From: Rhodococcus jostii NBRC 16295
Lineage (GTDB): Bacteria > Actinomycetota > Actinomycetes > Mycobacteriales > Mycobacteriaceae
Assembly: GCF_001894825.1 (NCBI RefSeq)
Contig: NZ_BCWY01000034.1
Coordinates: forward strand, 1 to 64,000
Direction of reading: 5' to 3'
Length of the DNA stretch: 64,000 nt
In this document: in pieces, positions 25,472 to 32,287 of the stretch
Position numbering within the stretch: position 1 is the stretch's first letter
How the letters are laid out: the number at the start of each line of letters is the position of its first letter
The notes under the pieces: model-generated
Seen by the model: the letters and a program-made list of their open reading frames with translations, nothing else
The model's database searches: none
What the model was told of the DNA's origin: nothing
Position numbers and translations under genes: made by a program

Positions 25472-26139
25472 GAACTCTCCTCCGCTCCCCGGCCGATGGC
25501 CGAGATATTCTGTGTCTGATCAGGTTTCAATTCGATCCAGAGTCCGTCGACTTCGGCTACCAGGACGTCTCCGTGATACATCGCACCGCGCATGAACCGT
25601 TTGCGGCCGTCCTGGCCGGCCAACTCGGCCTCCACGCGCAATTCGACGCCGAGTGGGGCGGGAGCGCGGTAGTCGACGCGCAGGTACGCCGTTCGCGCCC
25701 ACGGTCTGCCGGAACTGTTGGCGAGGCGCGCGAGAATCTCGTCGAAGATCAGCGGTGTCACGCCACCGTTCATCGCGTACCGCCCGGAATGGAATCTGCC
25801 GACGGTGACGTGCCCACGCGCTCTCGTCTCGGTCACCTCGTCGATGTGGAGGGGTGGTGTGACCGTCTGGCCCCGCCCCGGAAGATCCCAGCGTCGGCCG
25901 GAGATCTGCTCGTCCTCATCGACCTCGAACTCCGCGAGCCGCGCCGCGAGGTCACGCAGCGTCCGCGCAGCGCGGCCCGCCGCATCCGGGCTCGGGCGGC
26001 TGCGGGTGACGGCCTCCTGCACCGAGCGCAGGGCGTCGGCCAACTCCGCGAACTCGTCGAGACTGTCGGCGGTCGGTTCGAACGGGTCGTCCCAGCTGGG
26101 ACTCCAGATGTCTTCGGGCGCGGCGATAGTGGCGTCCAT
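25468..26139 (-). CDS. Hotdog-fold thioesterase (PaaI-like)
   Basis: This 223-residue protein has a helical N-terminal part of about 110 residues and a C-terminal hotdog domain. The hotdog part includes FHSGRYAMNGGVTPLIFDEIL (the HGGxxxxxxDE-like helix motif) and ARTAYLRVDYRAPAPLGVELRVEAEL. It would hydrolyse or bind an acyl-CoA. The start at 26139 (MDATIAAPEDIW) is the nearest ATG that keeps the conserved part. The gene is 41 bases downstream of an enoyl-CoA hydratase and overlaps the CaiB gene by ATGA. A release or proofreading role for CoA intermediates is inferred. Confidence 0.8.
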   Translation of the reverse strand: MDATIAAPEDIWSPSWDDPFEPTADSLDEFAELADALRSVQEAVTRSRPSPDAAGRAARTLRDLAARLAEFEVDEDEQISGRRWDLPGRGQTVTPPLHIDEVTETRARGHVTVGRFHSGRYAMNGGVTPLIFDEILARLANSSGRPWARTAYLRVDYRAPAPLGVELRVEAELAGQDGRKRFMRGAMYHGDVLVAEVDGLWIELKPDQTQNISAIGRGAEESS

Positions 26140-26180
26140 CCGGACCTCGCTTTCCGTGGAGAGGAGTGGCGACCTGCGGG

Positions 26181-26942
26181 TCACTGTGCGCGGCTTCCGA
26201 AGTACGAGCTGAACATCTCCTCGACCGGACGCGGTCGAAGCGTCGTGCGCGACACGGCGTTCTCCCGGTCGTAGCGGCTCCGCAAACCGTTCCCCGGCCC
26301 CTCGAGCAGCAGAGACTTGATCTCGCGCATCGATTCCGGGGGTTGCGCCGCGATCTGTTCGGCCGCCTCGAGTGCGGAACCGAGGACGTCGCCGTCGGCC
26401 GCGTACCGGGAGACGAGCCCCATCCGGAAGGCCTCCTCGCCGGACACCGCCCGTGAGGTCATCAGCAGATCGCGGGTCTGTCCCGCGCCGATCAGGGTGT
26501 CGAGTACCCAGGTCAGGTTGGCACCGCCGTACTTCGCCGCGGTGACGGTGATGCTGGTGCCGGGACCGCCCACGCGCAGATCCGAACACACCGCCAGCAG
26601 GGTGCCGGCGCCGTAGGCCATCCCGTGGACCGCGGCGATGGTGGGTTTGGGGAACGTGAAGTACCTCCACAACAGCTCGTCCCGTTCGAGCATGCTCAGG
26701 GCGCCGGTGTCTGGGGTCATCGCGCGGAGTTCCTTCAGGTCGTATCCGGCGGAGAACGCCGCCGGACCGTCTCCCGCCAGCACCACGACCCGAACGGCCG
26801 GATCGCCCGCCGCGTCGGCGAGCGCGGCATCGAGTTCTCGTTGCAGCCCGAGCGAGATCGCGTTGTGCACGTCCGGGCGCGCGAGGTCGAGTTGCAACAC
26901 GCCGGGAGCCGGCGACGAACGACGCAGGTCGCCCGACGTCAC
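26181..26942 (-). CDS. Enoyl-CoA hydratase/isomerase family
   Basis: This 253-residue crotonase-fold protein has oxyanion-hole motifs FSAGYDLKEL and AVHGMAYGAGTLLAV, and the later helix ANLTWVLDTLIGAGQTRDLL. The position of the second catalytic Glu is not clearly conserved, so it may be an isomerase or ring-cleaving hydrolase rather than a hydratase. It overlaps the stop of the Rieske oxygenase gene by ATGA. This suggests that the hydroxylated product is processed as a CoA ester by this enzyme in the same operon. Confidence 0.88.
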   Translation of the reverse strand: MTSGDLRRSSPAPGVLQLDLARPDVHNAISLGLQRELDAALADAAGDPAVRVVVLAGDGPAAFSAGYDLKELRAMTPDTGALSMLERDELLWRYFTFPKPTIAAVHGMAYGAGTLLAVCSDLRVGGPGTSITVTAAKYGGANLTWVLDTLIGAGQTRDLLMTSRAVSGEEAFRMGLVSRYAADGDVLGSALEAAEQIAAQPPESMREIKSLLLEGPGNGLRSRYDRENAVSRTTLRPRPVEEMFSSYFGSRAQ

Positions 26943-28120
26943 CTCACACCGCCGACCGCCGCCTCCTCGCGAGCGACCTCCTCGGCATCCCGGGTGATCA
27001 TCTTGTGGAAGACCTGACCGGGCAGCTCGTTCCGTCCGTAGATCAGCTCGTCGACCTGGCCGTGTGCCGCGTTGGCCGTGATCGTCTTCGTGACGAACCA
27101 GTCCTCGGCGTGGAGTGTCTCCATGAGGAGTTCCCAGTTCTTGTCGAGGATCCGCTTCTCACGCGGGGTCTCGGGCTCCTTCGGGGAGAGGAGCCGAATG
27201 GTGCAGTACGACACGTTGGGGTCTTCGGTGTCGGGCACGATCGTCCAGATCTCGAAGTGGTTGGGCTCCGTCACGAGCATCGTGCCGGGGTAGATCGTGT
27301 AGTTCGCCAGGGAGTAGTCACGGACGTCGAAGGAGTCCGGATCTGCACCCCGAACCTCGGTGATCGACTTGCGGGCCACGACGATTCGCCACGAGCGGTC
27401 GACCAGGTCGTACGCCGTGATGTTTCCCTCGAGGTAGTTGCACACGGTCTTGGTGTGCAACTGGCAGAGGTGGTACGAGTCCTGGACACCGTCGACGGCG
27501 ATCTTCCAGTTCATGTCGAGTTTCCAGGTCTCCTTCCGCACCTGGAACGACTCGGCCATTCCGGTCGCCGTCACCTCCGCGTCGTGCTTGGCGCCGAGGA
27601 TCGCGGCGATGTCGAGATCGGCGCCGACCGTCGGAACAACCCAGACCAGGCCGTGCCGCACCTCGCAGGGGAACTCGACGAGCCCGTACTGCGAGCGGTC
27701 CATGCCGTCGAAGCCTTCCGCGTGCGGCATTCCCCGCAGATCTCCACCGCGGCCGTACGCCCAGTTGTGATAGGGGCAGCTGAAGATGCGCTTACAACCC
27801 GATTCGTCGAACTCCACCTTCGAGCCGCGGTGCCTGCAGACGTTGGAGAAGGCCTTGACGCTGCCGTCCGTCTGCTTCACCACCAGCAGCGGTGTGCCGA
27901 TCAGCTCGGTCGTGACGAAGTCGCCCGCCTTCTTCAGCTCGTCGACGTGGGCGACGATGTGCGGCAGTCGCCGGACCACCTTGCGTTCACGTTCGGCGAG
28001 TTCCGGGTCGTTGAACACCGAGAACGGCACTCGAAGCAGGTCGTCCGCGTAGTCGGTGCTGTTGTTGTCGACGTGTGCGATCAGCCGCTCGGTGAGTGTG
28101 ATCTTGTCTTCTCGCTCCAT
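26939..28120 (-). CDS. Rieske non-haem iron ring-hydroxylating oxygenase, alpha subunit
   Basis: This 393-residue protein has a Rieske [2Fe-2S] motif, CRHRG (Cys95, His97) and CPYHNW (Cys115, His118). The mononuclear iron site is VDGVQDSYHLCQLH, giving Asp214 as bridging residue and His217/His222 as ligands. It catalyses O2-dependent hydroxylation and needs electrons from a ferredoxin/reductase; no beta subunit is encoded nearby. The start at 28120 is the ATG before the conserved part. It is the first gene of the 28120-24221 unit, divergent from a TetR gene with palindromes between them. Electrons may come from one of the ferredoxin-reductase fusions in the cluster. Confidence 0.93.
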   Translation of the reverse strand: MEREDKITLTERLIAHVDNNSTDYADDLLRVPFSVFNDPELAERERKVVRRLPHIVAHVDELKKAGDFVTTELIGTPLLVVKQTDGSVKAFSNVCRHRGSKVEFDESGCKRIFSCPYHNWAYGRGGDLRGMPHAEGFDGMDRSQYGLVEFPCEVRHGLVWVVPTVGADLDIAAILGAKHDAEVTATGMAESFQVRKETWKLDMNWKIAVDGVQDSYHLCQLHTKTVCNYLEGNITAYDLVDRSWRIVVARKSITEVRGADPDSFDVRDYSLANYTIYPGTMLVTEPNHFEIWTIVPDTEDPNVSYCTIRLLSPKEPETPREKRILDKNWELLMETLHAEDWFVTKTITANAAHGQVDELIYGRNELPGQVFHKMITRDAEEVAREEAAVGGVR

Positions 28121-28137
28121 ACACCGAGAGTGGCACA

Positions 28138-28163
28138 TGAGACATTTGTTGTCTAGCGTCTCA
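28138..28163. promoter_or_regulatory. Nested palindromes between Rieske oxygenase and TetR genes
   Basis: AGACA-TTTGT-TGTCT is a perfect inverted repeat, and an outer TGAGAC...GTCTCA pair encloses it. The element lies 18 bases upstream of the oxygenase start and about 30 bases upstream of the TetR start. It is placed to control both divergent genes and is most simply the operator of that TetR protein. Confidence 0.65.
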
Positions 28164-28191
28164 TCCAGAATTGTGGCGGTACTGTTTTCTG

Positions 28192-28794
28192 GTGGCTGCA
28201 AGGACTGGAAACGACCCCGCGACCGACGTCCGCTCGACGATCCTCACCGCGGCCGAGTCGTGCTTCGAACGCTTCGGAATCACGAAGACCACGATGGAAG
28301 ATGTCGCGCGCGCGGCCGACATGTCCCGCGCGACCGTCTACCGGTACTTCTCCGACCGCGAGAGCCTCATCATCGAATCGGTCGCGCGACGCGCGCGGAT
28401 GAACATGAAGCCGGCGCGTGCCTTCATCGCGAAGTGGCCCACCGTCGAAGAACGGATCGTCGAGGGCATCTGCCACAACGTGAAGAGCGGGCAACGCGAC
28501 CCGATGGTTCACCTACTCGTCTCCCCGTCGGAGATGACCCTGGCCAACTCACTGCTGACCACCTCGGGCAAAGCCGTCGAACTCACGAGCGAACTGTGGG
28601 AGCCGATACTGCGTGAAGCGCAGGAGGCCGGCGAGATACGAGCCGACGCCGACCTGCCCCTGCTGTGCGAGTGGATTTCGGAACTCGAGATCATGTGCAT
28701 CAGCCAACTCAACGGCGGCACCGGCTCGCTGGAACGATTCCGCGAGAAAATCCGGGCCTTCCTCATACCCTCACTGCTGCCGGCCGGCGACTGA
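28192..28794 (+). CDS. TetR-family transcriptional regulator
   Basis: This 200-residue protein has an N-terminal TetR helix-turn-helix (ILTAAESCFERFGITKTTMEDVARAAD, then MSRATVYRYFSDRESL) and a helical ligand-binding part. A GTG at 28192 (VAARTGND) is preferred as the start; a TTG at 28171 in the same frame would place the start inside the promoter. It is divergent from the Rieske operon and likely represses it through the palindrome at 28138. The DNA-binding region is very similar to that of the second TetR gene (28916-29518), so the two are probably paralogues. Confidence 0.9.
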   Translation: MAARTGNDPATDVRSTILTAAESCFERFGITKTTMEDVARAADMSRATVYRYFSDRESLIIESVARRARMNMKPARAFIAKWPTVEERIVEGICHNVKSGQRDPMVHLLVSPSEMTLANSLLTTSGKAVELTSELWEPILREAQEAGEIRADADLPLLCEWISELEIMCISQLNGGTGSLERFREKIRAFLIPSLLPAGD

Positions 28795-28915
28795 GTCCGC
28801 GAGTACGACGCCGCCGGCAGTCGACCCGATCTACGTCCAGACCCCTGACACACGGAGCCTGTGCAGCACTGCAGAAATCAACCGGCAGCCGGTAGCGCCG
28901 TGCGCAATGGGGGAA

Positions 28916-29518
28916 CTACGGCAGGAAAGCAGGTAGGACGAATTGCCTCATCATCTGCCGGTGGGCAGGGTCGCTCGGATCCGAATTATCCAGTCGCGGT
29001 GCGAGCATCAGCTGCACGAGGGTGATCCAGGAGCATGCTTCGTCCGTGTCGATATCCGCCCTCATCTCGCCGCCCGACTTTGCCTCGTCGAAGATCGGAC
29101 CCCACAGTTCGGTGGTCAGACTCGTTGCGAGCGGGATCGTCTCGAGCCACGAATCCCCGCCCACGTGTTCCGGACTGACGAGGATGCGCACGATCGGATC
29201 GTTGATTCCGTCGTAGACGAGATAGATGAGGCCCTCGATCAGCCTGTCCTCGAACGTCGCGCACTCCATCAGAAATTTCCGGCCGCGTTCGAGGGTCTGG
29301 CGCGATCGCCACCGGATCAGCTCGGTGGTGAGCGTCTCGCGGTCCTGGAAATACCGATAGACGGTCGGGCGCGAGACCCCCGCCTCCTTGGCAATGTCTT
29401 CCATCGTGGTCTTCGAGATCCCGAAACGAAGAATCATCGTCTGGGCAGCCACGAGTATCTGAGACCGTGCGACATCGGCGTCCTGACTCAGCACCCCGGC
29501 GGTCTTCCTTCTTGCCAT
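28916..29518 (-). CDS. TetR-family transcriptional regulator
   Basis: This 200-residue protein has the TetR helix-turn-helix FGISKTTMEDIAKEAGVSRPTVYRYFQDRETL, nearly matching the neighbouring regulator in motif and length. ATG 29518 has AGCGAGG upstream; the longer frame beyond it has no homology. It is convergent with the plus-strand TetR gene. Its upstream gap holds GTGATACAAAT and an ACGTAAGATGT element that recur upstream of the ferredoxin-reductase fusion at 33985. That suggests it regulates itself and that gene. Ligand unknown; acyl-CoA or pathway acids are typical in such clusters. Confidence 0.9.
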   Translation of the reverse strand: MARRKTAGVLSQDADVARSQILVAAQTMILRFGISKTTMEDIAKEAGVSRPTVYRYFQDRETLTTELIRWRSRQTLERGRKFLMECATFEDRLIEGLIYLVYDGINDPIVRILVSPEHVGGDSWLETIPLATSLTTELWGPIFDEAKSGGEMRADIDTDEACSWITLVQLMLAPRLDNSDPSDPAHRQMMRQFVLPAFLP

Positions 29519-29564
29519 CCTCGCTCCAGACACCGTCACTTCCGACCGGCCACCCCGACCAGTC

Positions 29565-29594
29565 GTGATACAAATGACAATACACGTAAGATGT
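29565..29594. promoter_or_regulatory. Element shared with the 33985 promoter
   Basis: GTGATACAAAT (29565-29575) and CACGTAAGATGT (29583-29594) lie upstream of the TetR gene at 29518. The same 11-mer and a near-identical 12-mer occur at 34040-34062. Confidence 0.5.
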
Positions 29595-29701
29595 TGCATC
29601 GCGGTGTCGGCTACGCCCAGTTCATTACACCAAAAGAGCGAGGCGGGTTGCCCGAAGCCCCACAGGACCACGGACAACCTCCTCGAAGCTCCCAGCCGAA
29701 C

Positions 29702-30931
29702 TCAGGACGAGGGCGTGAAGGTGATCGGGAGTCGAATGCAGCCGCGCACCTGGGTCGCGTGCAGGATCGGCGGGTCCTCCGGGACGAGACGGTAATCGGG
29801 CAGCCGCTTGTGAATCTCCTCCATGGCCACCGTGAGTTCGATTCGTGCCAAGTGAGACCCGATGCACCGATGCGGCCCGGCGCCGAAGGACAGGTGACGG
29901 TTCGGCGAGCGGTCGATCCTCAACTCGTCCGGGTCCTCGAATTCCTCGCCGTCGCGGTTCGCCGAGCAGAGCAGCACGACGAGCTGGTCACCCGCCGCGA
30001 TCGTGACTCCGCCGATCTCGACGTCCCGTGTCGCTCGCCGGCCCGCGATGACGGCGGCCTCGATCCTCAGGATCTCTTCGACCGCCGCAGGGATGGTGTC
30101 GGGATCGTCCACGATCTCCTGCCGCTGCCCCCGATTGTTCGCCAGATGGATGATCCCCCAGGCGAGTGAACCCTGGACCGTGTGCAGACCGGCGATGAGT
30201 AGAAGGAAGAACATGCGGTACAGCTCTTCGTCGGTGAGTAGCCGCACCCCGTCCTCCATCTCGATCGGGGTGTTGATGATCTGTGTGGTCAGGCTTTCCG
30301 AGGTGATCTCGCCCGAGCGCACTCCAGCCACGATGGCCCCGAAGTAGCCGAAAATCTGGTTGGCCGCATCCTCGCGCGCCTTCGCGGACTCCTCGTCGGT
30401 TCCACCGGGAATACCCTGCAGTGCAATGTCCGTCGTAGTGGTGAACATCTCGGCGTCCTCGAGCGGCCAGCCCATGAGCGCCAGGAACACCCGCGTCGGC
30501 AGCTCGTGGGCGAACTCCGAGATGAACTCGGCCTCGCCTCGTGCTGCGAAGTCGTCGATCAGCTCGTTGACGACGTTTCGGATCTGGGGCTCGAGTTCCT
30601 TCATCCGCTTGGGGCTGAACAACGGTTGCAGGGCCTGCCGGTAGTACGTGTGCTCCGGCGGGTCGAGTTCGATCGGGATGAACTTTCCCTGGCCCGCGTT
30701 CACGAGGTTGTTCGGGTAGCTGGAGAACGTGTCCGGATCACGCAAGACCTGGTGGATCTCCTGGTACCGCGTCACGATCCAGTGTCCACCGTGCGCCGTC
30801 GAGTACACGACGGGACCGATGGCCCTCAGCGCTGCAGCACGTTCCTGGAACACGTCCTCGGGCATCGCCAATGTCTGGTCGTAGACGTCGAAGTCCACGA
30901 TGAGCTTGTCGGGTAGATGGGTAGTCGTCAC
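29702..30931 (-). CDS. Cytochrome P450
   Basis: This 409-residue soluble bacterial-type P450 has the haem loop FGAGPHRCIG (Cys356), the K-helix ExxR (Glu286, Arg289), and the I-helix AGLHTVQG (247-254). In most P450s the I-helix reads AGx[DE]T, so His250 replaces the acidic member of the acid-alcohol pair used in oxygen activation. It hydroxylates a substrate using O2 and ferredoxin electrons. The GTG start at 30931 is six bases after the ferredoxin stop, with GGAAGG upstream. The operon order SDR-ferredoxin-P450 supplies a cognate ferredoxin, and the reductase fusion at 33985 could complete the chain. Confidence 0.94.
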   Translation of the reverse strand: MTTTHLPDKLIVDFDVYDQTLAMPEDVFQERAAALRAIGPVVYSTAHGGHWIVTRYQEIHQVLRDPDTFSSYPNNLVNAGQGKFIPIELDPPEHTYYRQALQPLFSPKRMKELEPQIRNVVNELIDDFAARGEAEFISEFAHELPTRVFLALMGWPLEDAEMFTTTTDIALQGIPGGTDEESAKAREDAANQIFGYFGAIVAGVRSGEITSESLTTQIINTPIEMEDGVRLLTDEELYRMFFLLLIAGLHTVQGSLAWGIIHLANNRGQRQEIVDDPDTIPAAVEEILRIEAAVIAGRRATRDVEIGGVTIAAGDQLVVLLCSANRDGEEFEDPDELRIDRSPNRHLSFGAGPHRCIGSHLARIELTVAMEEIHKRLPDYRLVPEDPPILHATQVRGCIRLPITFTPSS

Positions 30932-30937
30932 TGCTTC

Positions 30938-31171
30938 TCAGCCTTCCGAAGTCTGGGGTTCGACGCTCAGCGCGCGCTCCGGGCACATCTCGACGAGGGC
31001 ACCCAGTTGGTCTCGTAGTTCCTCTGGAACCTGTTCGGCAACGACCACGGGGTAGCCCTGGTCGTCGCTGTCGACTATCTCGGGCGCCGCGCCGTAGCAG
31101 AGGCCGTGGCCCGCGCAGGCGGATCGGTCGACCTTCAACGACAGCGCACGGTCCTGCGCATGAATGGTCAT
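30938..31171 (-). CDS. Small P450-type ferredoxin ([3Fe-4S] or [4Fe-4S])
   Basis: This 77-residue ferredoxin has the motif CAGHGLC and a distal CPERAL. This is the pattern of actinobacterial [3Fe-4S] ferredoxins that feed P450s. The central ligand position carries His instead of Cys (CxxHxxC), a recurring variant in P450-associated ferredoxins. The start at 31171 has GGAG about 10 bases upstream; a GTG at 31186 directly after the SDR stop is possible. It lies between the SDR and the P450 and is almost certainly the P450 electron donor. Confidence 0.92.
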   Translation of the reverse strand: MTIHAQDRALSLKVDRSACAGHGLCYGAAPEIVDSDDQGYPVVVAEQVPEELRDQLGALVEMCPERALSVEPQTSEG

Positions 31172-31186
31172 GGACGAACGCTCCAC

Positions 31187-32059
31187 TCAGTCGACGGACA
31201 GCGTGGGATTCGGAGCGTCCTCTTCGAACATCATCGCCACGCGCGACAGGGTGCCGCCGTCCGTCGCGGGCAGTGTCAGGCCCGAAATGTATGCGGAGTC
31301 GTCCGACACGAGGAAGAGTGCGACCTTCGCGTTGTCCACGAGCGACGGCGGACGCTGGAGCTTGAGCGGAATCGGCGAGACACCCGGATCCCACGGCCCC
31401 GCGGTCTCCTCATAGGACTGACCGATCACCGGGGTGCCTGGACCCATCAGGAAGTTCGGAGACATTCCGTGCGTGGGGGCGAGGGCATTGACGCGAATCC
31501 CGTAGCGCCCGAGATCCAGGCTGAGGCCGCGAACCAGGCCGTTGACACCGGCTTTCGTCGCCGAGTACATCGCGATGCTGTGATAGGCGGCGAAGGACGC
31601 CGCGGACGACGTTGCCAGGATGGCGCCGCCGCCGTTGGCGCGCATCGCCGGCACTGCGGCTTTGCAGGAGTACACGACGCCACTGAGGTTGACTCCGAGA
31701 ACGTGCTGCCAGTCGGCATCCGTGAGGTCCTGGAATTCCACGTGCTCGCCGCCCGCCACCGACGGGACACCGCCCCGGGAGACGACACCCGCGTTGGCCC
31801 ACATGATGTCGAGCTTGCCGAAGTGCTCGACGGTGGTCTCGACGCTGCGATAGACCGCGGCCTCGTCGCTCACATCGGCGGTGATCGCGATCGCCGTTCC
31901 GCCCTGTTGCTCAACCAGTTTCGCGGTCTGCTCGGCCCGGTCGCCGTCTATGTCGACTACCGCCACCTTGGCACCCTCCGAGGCGAACAACTGCGCACCC
32001 TGGCGTCCGAGTCCGGATCCACCTCCGGTGATGACGGCGACTTTGTCCTGAAGCTTCAT
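31187..32059 (-). CDS. Short-chain dehydrogenase/reductase
   Basis: This 290-residue classical SDR has TGGGSGLG (11-18), Asp36 after the second strand (VAVVDID, NAD preference), ANAG (88-91), Ser151, and Tyr165 with Lys169. Its C-terminal extension (PTLSVD end) is longer than average. It probably oxidises the alcohol made by the co-transcribed P450. The start at 32059 has GAGGAG seven bases upstream. It is the first gene of the 32059-29702 operon, with a copy of the 17-bp motif about 155 bases upstream. Confidence 0.92.
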   Translation of the reverse strand: MKLQDKVAVITGGGSGLGRQGAQLFASEGAKVAVVDIDGDRAEQTAKLVEQQGGTAIAITADVSDEAAVYRSVETTVEHFGKLDIMWANAGVVSRGGVPSVAGGEHVEFQDLTDADWQHVLGVNLSGVVYSCKAAVPAMRANGGGAILATSSAASFAAYHSIAMYSATKAGVNGLVRGLSLDLGRYGIRVNALAPTHGMSPNFLMGPGTPVIGQSYEETAGPWDPGVSPIPLKLQRPPSLVDNAKVALFLVSDDSAYISGLTLPATDGGTLSRVAMMFEEDAPNPTLSVD

Positions 32060-32214
32060 GTGAACTCCTCTGTGATGGTTCGTCGGATGCCGGAGACTCG
32101 CGGTGCGTGGGGACATCGTCCAGCGAACTCGGGGCGAGACGGTTTCGATCCTCGACGGCGGGGCTGTCGCCGGTCGAGAGGATCGAGTGCGGGCCGCATC
32201 TCCGATCCGAATAA

Positions 32215-32231
32215 ACCTTATACCGTTAGTC
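32215..32231. promoter_or_regulatory. Candidate operator, site E
   Basis: ACCTTA-TACCG-TTAGTC matches site A at 14 of 17 positions, including the left half ACCTTA and most of the spacer. It lies in the 228-base gap upstream of the SDR-ferredoxin-P450 operon. Nothing else was recognised in that gap. Confidence 0.5.
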
Positions 32232-32287
32232 TATGAGACGTCAATCACTTTCTTCGACGCGCAGCTACCGGCACACTGCAGGGCTCC

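Noticed and set aside
32060-32214. A small gene in the gap upstream of the SDR-ferredoxin-P450 operon
   Set aside because: Open frames here lack a ribosome site and any family pattern; the stretch reads as promoter DNA.
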